Assembly: GCA_002118135.1 (NCBI GenBank)
Contig: BDIU01000177.1
Location: 62,001-126,000 of the forward strand
From: Trebouxia sp. TZW2008
Taxonomy: Eukaryota; Chlorophyta; Trebouxiophyceae; Trebouxiales; Trebouxiaceae
DNA length: 64,000 nucleotides
Direction: 5' to 3'
Positions 12,501 to 23,225 of this stretch are shown in pieces. The notes under the pieces were generated by a model. It was not told the origin of the DNA and searched no databases. It saw only the letters and a program-made list of their open reading frames with translations. The first letter of the stretch is position 1. Every line of letters begins with the position of its first letter. Position numbers and translations under genes: made by a program.

Positions 12501-14136
12501 ACAATGAATTGTGCACAGCAATGCTGTGCTAGTTGAAGCATATCAACATTAGAAGGCACACTACAGCAGGAGGAGTATGCCTGATGATAGGCTAAGGAGG
12601 GATCGCCCAAACTCTGAGACTAAGGGCCTATGTGTATCATCTGTTGTGTGGCTCAAGCTGTCTCGACCATGCAACCATTGGCACCCTAAGCTTAGTTGCA
12701 CCATGCGCATGTAGAAAGGCCATGGACTGTCACTTGGCTATGTACACAGAAGGGATTGCCTGTGCTATGCTTCAAGACAGGCCTGTCTCTGTCACCTCTC
12801 CCTCCCTGCGATGCTCACAGCATGCTCTGCATTCAGTTGCACCTTGGTATGGTTGCTACAGCTTGTCCATGTAGTGCGGCGACCTCCCCACTGCCTCTGC
12901 TGACAATCAAGTCACAGCCTCTATTGTTTTGTGCTTGCCTAAAATCGCTTATTCTGCTCAGCCTCGCATGTGTCATTTGCTTGCCTAGCATTGCTCAGCT
13001 TGCTCAACCTCGCAATTGCCTCTTGCCACTGAACATGTGTGTACAGTTGCGCGTGCCAGGAGGCATACCCTTTCATCTTTGGTGCTACTTGCAAAATTGG
13101 TGTTGCAGCTGATGTGCTTTTCTGCTGCAGCTGAAGTTGATGAGTGGGAGACGGCAGCTCCAGCAATGAAAGTCAAAATGGAAGGTGGCTGGTCGACAGA
13201 ACTTCAGCCTCCAGGCAAGTATCTAGCGATCGTACACCCACTGACAACACCTAACCTGATAACAAAAAGAAGTCAATTTTGTCATGCTGTACAGCAAACT
13301 AAATGCCACAAAGCAAGATTTTCTTCACTACAGCTCAAAGCAGCATGCCAGCGTGGAGAGGAGCCTGCTTTGTTGTGTATACATGAGCTGTGGCATTCCC
13401 TGCAAGGCATCCGATTCGCTTGTGCATTCTGAACCTTGACTGATGTTAAGATGCAGCAGCAATGCAAGCAACAGCTGCTGCTGTACTGTCCCTGCTTGCA
13501 CTGCACTGCGTAAATTTTGGTATGTTGGGAGCTTTGTGCACATACAGGCTCAGACTAACAGGTGCAAGCTTTGTGAGTGATCTGCATCAGTTTCAAGTCA
13601 CTCATGCAGCTTGCCCATGTCAGCTGCTGATCTCGATGCGTGTGCAACTGTTGAGGCAGATCTCTCAAGTCCCTGTCACACTGATACCAGCTGCTGCTTG
13701 AGCAGTCTTGCAGGCGCGTTTTGCAAAGCACAGCAGATTGCACAACATTGCGCCATGCTGCTTTTGCAGGTATAAAGGTGGAGAATGGAGAGGGATGGCA
13801 GGAAGAAACCTTGACTGGGCAGCCACTGCGGCAAGGCCTCGACACTGCTGTAGGTCAGTGCAAAGCTTAATGCATGAGGTCACGAACTAAACTCCATCAT
13901 GCATGCTTGTATTTATTATGTGTTACACATCATTTGTGTTCAAACGCAGTGACTCATCTATGAGTCAGGCATATGTGCGGCGGTACAGTACAACAAGCTC
14001 TTGAAGTATCAGCTGTCATGCATGTGCAGGTCAAGATCTGCCGGCTGCTGAGATCAAGCCAGAAGCTGTGCCCGTCAAAGCAGAGGGTCAAGCGCATGCA
14101 CCTCTGGCAGAGGAAGATGAATGGGAAGATGTGTGA
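6542..14136 (+). CDS. TFIIEA: transcription initiation factor IIE subunit alpha
   Basis: TFIIE alpha joins the RNA polymerase II preinitiation complex with TFIIE beta and recruits and stimulates TFIIH. Twelve exons: 6542-6679, 6762-6917, 7141-7237, 8949-9087, 9676-9892, 10397-10538, 11056-11145, 11458-11684, 12217-12352, 13131-13214, 13770-13853, 14030-14136; 538 residues with all phases closing. Seen: a winged-helix domain (RKLVALVARAFYAGE, then GIVLLDAL, KEEELAESVNLHIKLVRKAL, LAREHRGE), the WCCLDWPSFMNMLLMRMYKM segment, a zinc ribbon with CQRC and CEHC, a linker with LPPWMLRQGI as in plant TFIIE alpha, an (Ala)n run, a helical EEYLRQYMAQVAAIQQ segment, and an acidic end EEDEWEDV. The intron after exon 10 needs a GC donor (see findings). 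Introns hold duplicated exon copies and a large minisatellite. Confidence 0.93.
7440..8800. repeat. ~210-bp minisatellite in TFIIE alpha intron 3
   Basis: About seven diverged tandem units fill most of this intron. The landmark 'cca/cat tggcat' segment recurs near 7690, 7900, 8105, 8320, 8530 and 8738, giving a period of roughly 205-215 bp. Each unit carries a CCACCAGC stretch, a run rich in CAGCA and a CTGCAGACAGCC motif. Because the unit contains TGCAG sites and no lasting stop codons in some frames, long spurious open frames arise here (for example 8115-8792). Confidence 0.85.
7536..7598. repeat. (AGCAC)n pentanucleotide microsatellite
   Basis: About 12 perfect copies of the pentamer lie inside the first unit of the intron minisatellite. 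The same pentamer class recurs at 39383-39442 and 54480-54597. It translates as repeated LCCAV or STAQH in all frames, which explains several spurious open frames. Confidence 0.95.
10142..10250 (+). repeat. duplicate (echo) of TFIIE alpha exon 6 with its acceptor
   Basis: The acceptor region and first 24 codons of exon 6 (10397 onward) are repeated 219 bp upstream: KAYDDCLKPLTEQL occurs at 10178 and again at 10397, each after GCATGCAG. The upstream copy then diverges after KKLRGSP. The frame stays open from this copy right through to exon 6, so an exon beginning at 10178 and reading to 10538 would add 73 codons without a stop. Whether it is ever spliced in cannot be told. Confidence 0.85.
12009..12167 (+). 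repeat. two decayed upstream copies of TFIIE alpha exon 9
   Basis: Exon 9 (start 12217) is preceded by two copies starting at 12113 and 12009, each behind a TGCAG acceptor, so the three starts are exactly 104 bp apart. The middle copy reads EEYMRQYMAQVATIQQAN and then stops; the first reads AEFLRQYVVLVATTPQAD and then stops. Divergence grows with distance from the working exon. Only the third copy has a donor-bearing long exon. Confidence 0.9.
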
Positions 14137-14766
14137 CATGCATGTATAGCTACACAGCCTGTACATAGCCCAAGCTTGGAACTAGATTCAACAGTCAAGC
14201 CACAGACCACTACGTAACCTACTAGCGAAACACCCAACGACTTCAACAGTCGCAGAATACCGGCTTGTACTTATTCCTATACTGTGACATTGTATGGGCA
14301 GCATGCCATAGCCTTGACGTCAGCAGCATAAAAGGCTGCTGGAACACATATATAGCGTCAAAACTGATAGTCAGTCATTGATTGATGCATGCAAAAGACT
14401 GACAGGCCCTGAAATAAACGCATGGGAACAAATGGCAGTACAATATCCACAGAGCAGTTTTACGGCGTTTGAACCATGGCCAGGAAAAAGCAACGATTTG
14501 AAAACGGCTTAAATCCAAACAGGTCAAGTCATCAATGAAAACACACTGTGAAAGTTGTAGTTATGCCAATTCGATGCGAAAGCAAAGCATGGCCATTTGT
14601 TGGTGATGGGCTTGCGCCTCTAATGAAAGCTTGTCCCAGATCAGCCATCAGAAACAAAATGCAAAAACATAGATCAGCTGGCAGAAAGGCAGCAACAGAA
14701 CAAGCTGGAGAAAACCCGAGAAGAGTGTTAAGCAGCATGCGGACCTTGACATGTGCGTTAGCATAA
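14137..14766. other. convergent intergenic region
   Basis: The 3' ends of TFIIE alpha (+) and the AUX1-like gene (-) meet here. I see no coding signal. A short plus-strand frame at 14548-14766 has no family likeness and probably lies in the 3' untranslated part of the permease gene, antisense to it. Confidence 0.5.
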
Positions 14767-16208
14767 TCACTGACAGTTATAGCATGCTGCAAAAACACCA
14801 AACTTGCCAACATTGCTCATGAGCGTCTTGAATGATGCCCACATCCCAAAGCCCATTCCAAACACCAAGGTACATAAAATGATTGCATAGTTGAACCATA
14901 TGGTCAGGCTCCAGCCATACTGCCAGCGGTGCCTGCAAAGCCATCCTGAAATGCCTCATCACAAGATGAATTTGCATGTCCGGTAGATGGAATTAGGAGT
15001 GGGATGGAATATGGAGGACGTGGCACGCAAGGGTGCTCACAACAAGTGTAGTGACTGCTTTGAGCCTCTCTTTCCAGCCATTAACAGCATTGTACTAATT
15101 GAGCAGATGACAGCTGGGCCACTCATGAAAGTAACTTCGCATTGTACAGCAACGTACAAAGGGCACAGCAGCAGCAGCAGCAACCAAGCAGCTGTCTGCT
15201 AGCCTGCTGCTAAACGCGCTGCCAAATTGCTGTCTTGATTAGTGCACAAGCTCACTCGTCTGCTTGAAATTGCCATGCGAGAATTGAAAATGACTGCCAG
15301 TGAGACAAATTATACAAATACTAGGCACCACCTGCTAGGGAGGAGGGCCACGGCAAGCTTCTTGGGTCTACCCTGTTGAACCAACTTGAGGGGATTTTGT
15401 TTGGTCGCAATGATACTACGCTTTCAGCAGACCAAGGCGGAGGGGCAGGGCATACTGAATTGGGCATAACCTGTCAGGGTGGAGGAGCGAAGTGCTCGGT
15501 TCAAACAGGTCCTACAGGGGTCATGCTCAATTGGGCAAAGTCTATCAGCGCGGACGGGCAGGGGCGTGCTGAATTTGGCATGAATTGTCAGGGTGGAGGA
15601 GCAGCGCGCCCTGAGCAAACAAGACCTACAGGGGTCATGCTCAATTGGGCAAAACCTACCAGGGTGGAGGGGCAGGGCATGCTATTTGGGCGCTCTCTCG
15701 CCAGTACACCCAGTTGAAAGCCAGCGCTGGGATGATGTAAGTCTCTAGCGTAGTGGTGCCAGCTCCAAGGAAGGAATTGATCATGCCAAAGAACGGGAAG
15801 GCCAGCGCAATGAGCATCACCAAGCATCCTGCAGCATTTGTGCTGGTGAGGTGTTGTTGTACTGCACGGCAAGTGCGGCAAGAATCACATGCAAGGCCTT
15901 GGCCTATGCAGCGAATCAGTTTGGGTACACTGCGCTGACAGCAAGTAATCGGTACGTAGCTGGTATAACCATGTAGACACTGCACAGCACAAGCCTGCAG
16001 CTACTCAGAAAGCTAATATGCATGTAGGACAAGCTTGATCCTGTTGCGCTCCACGTAACATGATCACACAAACAATCCGTGGTACACAGCACATATCATT
16101 CTTTTCAATCAATGCAACAGCAGCAGCTAACAATCATGCACATGGCAACAGCAGCACCGGCTGCAGAAGATCATGTTGAACTTGGGAGACAGCAGCAGAT
16201 GATGAAGA

Positions 16209-16241
<33 letters not shown>

Positions 16242-16352
16242 CAGATGGTGAAAATGGTAGCAGCAGCGGCAGCAGCAGCGGCAGCAGCAGCACCGGCAGC
16301 TCATGACAATTAGGGAAGCAGCATCAGCAGCATCGGCAGATTATGACAAACA

Positions 16353-16397
<45 letters not shown>

Positions 16398-19300
16398 GAC
16401 CTACTGGCAGTCTTGAGGGCAAGCGGATCCAGTAGGGCTTGTCATGGGTCCGGATCAGCTTCTCCCACATGTGGTGTACCGGCATGATGAACATGCCATA
16501 TGCAAAGCACTGGTGCATGATCATCAGCACAATGGACACAGACCGGATGGTGGACTTTGGCAGCATGTCATACACATTGCCTGCACAATAGGCAAGCAAC
16601 ATTTTCTTCAAGCAGACATAGCATGTCATATGCACAGGACTGGTGCTTGGTCATCAGCACGATTGACACAGATCGGATGGTGGACTTTGGCAGCATGTCG
16701 TACACGTTGCCTGCACAGCAGGTATGATGTTGTGGGCGAGCTCATGAGATGCTACCACAACAAGCTGCTGGCATGCTGATTTGACCTGACATTTGACCTG
16801 ACATTGGACTTTGGTAGAATGGTGCATGTCTTGTGGGCACAGCAGGCATGACTGGTTGTTGTGTTGACTGCATTTGTTAGCGCAGTTTGATCTGCAGAAT
16901 GAGAACAGAGCTAGACCGGGACTTTGGTAAGGTCTTATACAAATTGCCTGCACAACAGTCATGCTGGACAAGAAGGAATTGTATGGCGGTGCAGAAGAAA
17001 CCTGCCGGATGCAAGTTTGAGGCCAAATCTGCCGTCAGTTGCATATTTGTGATGCAGCTGTCAAAACATCAATGGAATGAGACGTATGGGCACAGATGTG
17101 ATGGTGAACTTGGGCAGCATATCAAACACAGCTGATATCTTCACAACAGGCAAGCAGACACTTTGCAAGTGGACATTGTGCAACTGTCACAGTAATGCTG
17201 TCACAAGAAGTAGTTGGCATTGCGCACAATGAGCAGATGGACTGCTGCCACAATAACGCTTTAATGGTGATGCTCCTACACCAATGCGTTGGCAATGAGC
17301 TGATGGCATGCTGGCGTGGTTAGCTACGGCTTTCATAACAGTACAAAAGGGCCTGATCAGATGCTCTTTATGATGACGACAGACCTACAAGACTAAATAA
17401 AAAACCCCCTGTTTTGCAGTCATGGGGTTGCTGTGCAATTCTGCATGCACGCCACTAGCACATGTGCAGAACAGCTCACGCATATGAGCTGGCATGGACA
17501 GTGTACTGGCAAGGCGTATAGATCAACAAATGTAGCCTGGTGGCAGACAGGAACTGACTGCTTGTTGTGGTAGCCTGTGACAGACAGGAACTGACTTTCT
17601 TGTGTGCCACAACATGCAAGACAGAGACTTGCCTTGTAAGGCCGACATGGCTGGGAAGGCGGCAAAGACAGTGGCGGCATTGGGCAGAGTGAGAGTGAAG
17701 ACGTAGAGGTAGCTACAGGTGAAGACCCGCGGGAAGTGGTGCGGCTCATGCATGCTGTCCATCACCTCCCTGAGAAGCAACAGCAACGTGCAAAAGACTG
17801 AAACACCAAACTCTCTGGTGTCCTGGCAGATTACTACAAAGGGGTCCCTGATGCTGCCTCTTGCTGTTGGCAGATTTACTGGTGGCTGCAGGTGAAGTGC
17901 CGCAGAAAGTGGTGCGGCTGGTGCATGCTGTCCATCACCTCCCTGAACAGCAAAAGCCACTTATGCCTTGATTTTGCAGACGACTGAAACACTTACCAGA
18001 GTGTTGTATGTCGCTGATTGCAGATGTAGAAAAAGCTGCAGGTGAAGACCCGTGGAAAGTGGTGCTCCTGGTCCATACTATCCATCACCTCCTTGGACAA
18101 CAAAACTGTACCATGTTGCAGGGAATTCCGGTTGGCAGGCGGGCATCAGCATGCTTGCATCAGCATGCTTGCAGTCTCTGTGCACATACAGTCGATAAGT
18201 GGTGGTATCTCATGAGCATAACAAGACTGTCCCACACAGACACAGACAGTAACAGCGACAAACAGTCAGCACTCTCACATGGGCACAGCAGGGCTGCTGC
18301 ACACAGACAGCAAGCTGGTACACTGATTTCTGGGAATAATGACCATGTTGTTTCTCAAGGGAATTGTTTTATAGGCAACCTGTCCTTGTTCAAAACCAGC
18401 GCAGTGAAAAAACACGCAACAACTCACATGAGCATGGCATGACCGCCCCACACAAACAGCAAATTTGTGCTTCCCTCCACAAAGGCCTGAACACCCTCAG
18501 CAGGGGCCTGCCCCCACAAGCCCTTCTGCAGCCCCTGCCTGGAGGCCTCTGAAACCATATACCAGGCTGTGAAGGTCGTGCCCAGGATGGCGATGAAGGA
18601 GAAGATGCGCATGTTGCGGAAGCTGGGGATGAAGGTGGTTGTCAAGCCCACCCCCCCAAACAAAAGGGCATAGTCTCTGCGTAAAAAGAGCCCAAGTGAA
18701 TGAGGCGCGATTGCAGAGTTTGTGAGTTGTCAGGGAGCAACTGTAAAGGTAGTGCGTAGAGGAGCAACGAAGGAGAAGGTGTGCATGTTGCGGAAGCTAG
18801 GCACAAAGGCGCTTGCCAGGCTCCAACCCCTCTCAACACCCCGCCCCCCCCCAAAGGAACAAAGCATCAAGAACAGTCACATGGCATACCAAGAGTCAGC
18901 TGGCAGGCATCAGGTGCAGCTTATGCCCAGCATTGCAAAGTAGAAACACATGTGTATGTTGTGGAAGCCAGGGATGAATGGTTGTCAAGGCCTCTCCTCA
19001 CCCCCCCCCCCCCCCCCCCCCCCCCCNNCCCCCCCCCCCCTCTCTTCCCCCAAACAACAGACTCAGCAAGGCTAGGACAATGACCAATTAACAGATGGTT
19101 CCCAGCCAGCACCCGCATAGCTCATACACCACTTGTTGGCACTTCATGAACTGGTTGCAGCAAGACAAGGTATTGCCGTGTCACCTCTTGGTGCGTACGC
19201 TGCTAAGGTACGCTCCATGTTGTTCACACGGGCAACGACTTGGGCCACGCCCATCACCAATTCCCTGCCCTGCACAATGTGGTAACTCAGCAAGACAGGA

Positions 19301-21049
19301 TGTCAGACCCGACCTCTTAGTGCGTACACTGCTGAGGCGGTACATGTTGTTGGCACAGGCGATGACTTGGGCCACAGCTAGGCCCAGCAAGGCTAAGACG
19401 TTAACCAGCCAGCTGATTGTTCCCAGCCAGCGCCCGCATAGCTCATACACCACTTCATGGTACTGCACACAGTAAACCTTGTCCGTCCACCCTGTCATAT
19501 ATAGCTCGTCCAGCGTTACCTGCAGGCATCAGACTCGAGAGCAGTTATGTGGTGCAGATTTGTACAATGTCCTAAGTGCAAATCCGGAAAGGATGTTGAG
19601 ATGGTAGCATTGACATGCATATCAATGATTTGGTCGGAGGTGACAAGTGCATCCAAGTGGCGCCCAGATTTGTGCATGGAATGGATCTGTGAGCATTGCA
19701 AGCTGGTGACAAACACTCTGCATGGTAAGGCAGAAGCATTGCAGAACCAAAGTTGCAAGCCTTGCGAGGCAAAGCCGTTGCAGCCTATGCACAGCTGCCT
19801 AGCACTGTGTGCAATGTGCTTGCCGGTTCCAGCCTGGGGTTTTGCCTCATGCAGCATGACCTGCAACCAAACAAACTATGCTGCAGAGAAAAGTCTTGGT
19901 GCTTTTGTATTCTGTCTCTATCTGATCAGATTTGGGCGAGGGCTGGCCTTACCATGATGATTCCATGATGCAAATCTCGCCGCCAAGCCGCTTTGCGCCT
20001 TCTGAACTCTTGGTACAGCACTGACAACAGGAACAGCGTCCATAGCGCCAGTGTGGCAAACACTAGCTGAAACACGACGCCAGCTGCCAAGCCAGTAGCG
20101 GCAAAGGCATTTGGGAGAGTCAGTATAACCTGTCCAACCTGCAATGGGACAGAGCTGTATGAGAGTCGGAGGTCACTAAGGCATGAGAGTAGGGGCAGTG
20201 TAACCTGTCTGACCTACAATGGAACAGAGCTGTGTGAGACTTGCAGGTGACTTGTGCATGAGAGTAGGGTCAGTATAAGTTGTCCGATCTGCAATGGGAC
20301 AGAGCTGTATGAGAGTCGGAGGTCACTTAGGCATGAGAGTAGGGGCAGTGTAAGTTGTCCGACTCACGTCGGAACAGAGCTGCATGAGACTTGAAGGTGA
20401 GTTTTGCATGAGAGTGCCTGCAGCACTCACACCTAAGCTGCATCCAAACACTGTTTACTTTGAATAAGAATGTTGTCCTGTGGCCTCCCTGTTTAGTCTC
20501 TGAGACTAGCTGAGATGCAAATGCTACACATTTCTGCACAGAGTTCAGCCTGTACAGTTGTTGCTGCTGAGGCTGCTGCAGTGTCTGCTGTGTTTGATAT
20601 CAATGCCTAAGCCTCTGTCAAGAAGGGAAAACAAAGTCAAACCAAGGGAGTGCAGTGCGCTGCTCAAACAGTACGCAATACGTTTCTGAAAAACAAAGCA
20701 CCTATCAGACTGTGCTTGCTTGTGACAAGGCTTGAGGATGCAGCACTGATCTCTGCTGACCTGTGCAGCTGCTGCAGTCAGGAACGCATCGCCTTGTGTG
20801 CCGCCTTCCCAGAATGTGGACCTCAAGAAGTTGGTTTTTGGAGCATCCAGAACCTCATCAGCGTATAGGTCTAGCGGTCTTGCACCTGGCAGGAGCACTT
20901 CGCGTGACACGAGCAACGCTGCAGCTCAAGGTGATACCAGGCGAATGCTTACCAGCTTTGACAAAGCTGGGTAAAGGCCTCACAAGTTGGTCAGTCCTGC
21001 TTGCAGCTGAACGCGTTGCAGACCCTATGGAAGACTGGCCGGACTGCAT
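14767..21049 (-). CDS. AUX1/LAX-like auxin/amino acid permease
   Basis: AUX1/LAX proteins (AAAP superfamily) import auxin with protons across the plasma membrane. Nine exons in transcription order: 21049-20953, 20918-20761, 20138-19953, 19519-19314, 18676-18428, 17769-17633, 16580-16401, 15828-15660, 14932-14767; phases close to 515 residues (AUX1 itself 485). Matches run along the whole AUX1 scaffold: FWEGGTQGDAFLTAAAAQ then VGQVILTLPNAF, AVAQVIACANNMYRL, TTTFIPSFRNMRIFSF, TTFTAWYMVSEA, NLLFVWGGHAMLMEVMDSMH, YLYVFTLTLPNAATVF, HQCFAYGMFIMPVHHMWEKL, RLPVG then FPFFGMINSFLGAGTTT, and a C-terminus ending CYNCQ like the AUX1 end. About 11 membrane helices follow. The intron after exon 6 requires a GC donor. 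Substrate (auxin or another amino acid) is not provable from sequence. Nearly every intron carries decayed copies of the adjoining exon. Confidence 0.9.
15430..15690. repeat. tandem copies of the 3' end of AUX1-like exon 8
   Basis: A unit of about 115 bp, including the sequence around the exon 8 donor (15660), recurs: the string 'ggggtcatgctcaattggg' occurs near 15515 and 15630, and 'ggtggagg' blocks recur near 15435, 15480, 15592 and 15662. Copies lie downstream (in transcription order) of the true donor inside intron 8. Confidence 0.75.
16205..16394. repeat. (CAG)n trinucleotide microsatellites
   Basis: Two CAG/CTG arrays (about 16205-16245 and 16352-16394) with a more irregular CAG-rich stretch between lie just after exon 7 (in transcription order) in the AUX1-like gene, almost touching its donor at 16400. 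Confidence 0.9.
16615..17150. repeat. four decayed copies of AUX1-like exon 7 acceptor end
   Basis: The start of exon 7 and its acceptor (16530-16590) recur near 16615-16722, 16798-16846, 16908-16960 and 17091-17150. The nearest copy keeps the frame for the MLPKSTIRSVSIVLM-like segment and a TGCAG acceptor; the others show increasing decay (lost acceptor, altered frame). All lie in intron 6. Confidence 0.75.
17872..18105. repeat. two decayed copies of AUX1-like exon 6 start
   Basis: The block containing the exon 6 acceptor and the EVMDSMH codons (17697-17775) is repeated near 17872-17952 and 18021-18105; 'ccatcacctcc' occurs at about 17759, 17934 and 18080. The farther copy is the more diverged. 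They lie in intron 5. Confidence 0.8.
19000..19040. other. poly-C tract with an assembly gap (two N)
   Basis: A homopolymer of about 40 C is broken by two N at 19027-19028, so true length is unknown. It lies in intron 4 of the AUX1-like gene, away from exon ends. Confidence 0.98.
19067..19255. repeat. decayed copies of AUX1-like exon 4
   Basis: Parts of exon 4 (19314-19519) recur: 19067-19165 resembles 19387-19475 (the ELCGRWLG part) and 19190-19255 resembles 19323-19375 (the AQVIACANNM part, here AQVVARVNNM) including the donor-side ACCAAGAG. The order suggests at least two rounds of tandem duplication with loss of pieces. Confidence 0.75.
20115..20410. repeat. 75-bp tandem repeat spanning AUX1-like exon 3 acceptor
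   Basis: The word 'gagagt' marking the unit occurs at 20115, 20185, 20260, 20335 and 20410, so the period is 70 then exactly 75, 75 and 75 bp. Each unit holds the first bases of exon 3, its acceptor and about 45 bp of upstream intron. Only the copy joined to the exon body (acceptor 20139-20143) can produce exon 3; one further unit keeps a CTGCA acceptor. Confidence 0.9.
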
Positions 21050-21849
21050 ATTTGAAGACGCGCTGTATAGACGACTACATAGTAATAGCGAACTGTGTGC
21101 GTGGATATATTTACAGTGACGGCAAGTAAACCGCAGGTGTCCCACTGAGCTTTTCGATGAGGTTTGCTACAACAACAGGTTTGCTGCAACAGCTGAGAAG
21201 GAGACGCAACGGCAGCTGCGTTGCTGCTCCAAAGCACCGATGGCGGCACTGCCGATGATTGTGCCGTCAGCAGTGTGTCAGGCGCAGCGGACGGGTTCGT
21301 GATGCCAAACGCTCAATTGAAGTGCAGGAACTGTTGGGATGACTGATCATGATTCTATGAAAGCAGCTGCTATGGAGGCTATAGACTACTTCTAATGTTT
21401 CAGTGCCATCTTTTACAGCCGCTGAGGCAGCAGTATGCTTCTCTTTCCACACCTCAGAGTGACACCATGAGGTCAATTTTTGGTCAAAGGCATTACATGC
21501 AGGTGTTCAAGTTTATTCCTGATTGTTTCAATGTTTGAACAGGTTTTGTCACACGCGAGCAGACTTAACAACGTTGTTGGCTGGCCAAAGCGTGTAATCT
21601 CTCACTCTCTCAGACTGAAGCTCAGACACAAACGCCACGGCAACAGTGGTCAGCTAAGTCGACACCAAGATCTGTTTTACCGTACTCAAAAGTCGAAATG
21701 CCTTGCTTGTGACGCCATGAATGCACATGCTGTTGAGCACATGCGTGCTTAAGCTAAGCCTTAAGGCGCTTGCAGGCGCATTTCTTTAAACTCTGGTGTA
21801 GTTACTGATTTCGAGATCTGAAAGCACAAATTTGTCCTAGTTACAGATA
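21050..21849. other. intergenic, upstream of AUX1-like gene
   Basis: The region between the AUX1-like start and the OPR/RAP remnant contains a 90-codon plus-strand frame (21480-21752) without recognisable domains. I see nothing else that I can support. Confidence 0.4.
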
Positions 21850-22677
21850 CCCTAGGCCTCTGCTTCAAACAGCAGCAAAACCCTTGATTGACGACATTTT
21901 ACACGGCTTTCGCCAGGCAGGGATTTTATGTTTGAAGACCTGTAGGCTGCCTCGGGCAACCAGCTTCGTAGACAGAGACTCTTGTCATGATGCAAGCGGC
22001 ATAGACTTTTAGTTTTGCTCTTCTGACCCAAGACAAACTTCAAGCTGGGCTTCACAAAGGGTTCATCAACACATTGTGAAGCCAAATGTCCATCATCAAG
22101 GCTGAAGTAATGCTCCATGACCTCAATCACCTCGCCAGTTTGACATCCTTGCATGCGCTTTTATATGCATCAGGGATCAGGATATCAGGACCCGCTGGGG
22201 CACAGAATTGAAAGGCTTGATGTGTTTGCCCTGCACAGAGAAGGCCAAGTAACATGTCAATTCATGGCACAGCTGGTCAAAATCACACGTCATTTCATGG
22301 CACAGTTGAAGCATGTCAGCAATGGTGCACGATGATTGAAGTGGAGCAGATGCATACTGTCACACACAATTTGAGGCACACCTTGTGGTCTGCTTTGGCT
22401 GTTTGGTGGTCCCTGCTGTAGAATTGTTCCCACCTGCTGCCTGTTACCCTATGGCAAGACGAGCAGCTGTCACCTTGACATCCAGCTTGAAAGCAGTCAG
22501 CTCTTTGTGCACTCATGGCACCGACCGTACCAAGTGCTTTGAGATTTGCTTGATCTGTGCTATCCGCTGCTTGGCAGGACAAGCAGACTCTGGTTGTGGC
22601 CGTGCAAACATTCTGGAGTTCTCAGCAGGCCTGTCAAACAAGGACTTCAGATGACACAGTTTGTGGAGACGGCACAT
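21850..22677 (-). pseudogene. truncated OPR/RAP paralogue A
   Basis: Exon 1 (22677-22531) encodes MCRLHKLCHLKSLFDRPAE and RPQPESACPAKQR, closely like exon 1 of paralogue B and ending at the same GTACG donor. The second part (from about 22154) begins like the others (EVMEHYFSLDDGHL against EVMERYFSLIDGHF in the open copy) but after about 15 codons runs into unrelated sequence and a stop at 21852. All repeat and RAP coding sequence is missing, so this is a remnant. Confidence 0.75.
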
Positions 22678-22943
22678 GAGGCAGGGAAATTCTTGAGCAG
22701 CGTAGTCCCTACTGTGCAGAGTCCGCTGAGCCAGCAACTCGAACGACAAAATGGAAGTGATGAATAGGAGCCCCTCCTGTGTTTTGCTGTGCAACATTGC
22801 TCCTGATACGGAACTCCTAGCATCAGCCCTGCAGCATGAGTGCAATTGCATATGACGTGAAGCTGCAGCAAATGGGACTAGCTGCTGCTAGCTTATGTAC
22901 ACGCAAGTAGAGAGGCAGGCAAACAGAAAGATGAGATGCACAG

Positions 22944-23225
22944 AGACAGGCAGGCGGGCATGCAGGCAGGCAGACGGATGGACAGACAGACAGATGGACA
23001 GGCAGGCAGGCAAATAAGCAGGCAGGTAGGCAGACAGATGGACAGACAGATGGACAGGCAGACAGACAGACAGACAGACAGCCAGCAAGCCAGACAACAA
23101 GCCAGACAGACAGACAGGCAGACAGGCAGGCAGGCAAGCAGGCAGGCAGCCAGCCGGACAGACAGAAGGCAAGACAGACAGACAGACAGACAGGCAGACA
23201 GACAGACAGGCAGGCAGGCAGGCGG
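22944..23225. repeat. GGCA/GACA/GATG tetranucleotide array
   Basis: A mixed tetranucleotide array (GGCA, GACA, GATG and AGCA words) of about 280 bp. Translations give Cys-Leu-rich or Asp-Arg-Gln-rich frames on either strand that are artefacts. The duplicated block carries a shorter version at 30441-30594. Confidence 0.95.

Noticed and set aside
16079..16635. Poly-Ala and poly-Ser frames near 16200-16400
   Set aside because: They come from CAG microsatellites in an AUX1-like intron.
20110..20410. Possible tandem regulatory operator sites because of the 75-bp period
   Set aside because: The units contain an intron-exon junction and sit inside a gene; duplication of the acceptor region explains them better.
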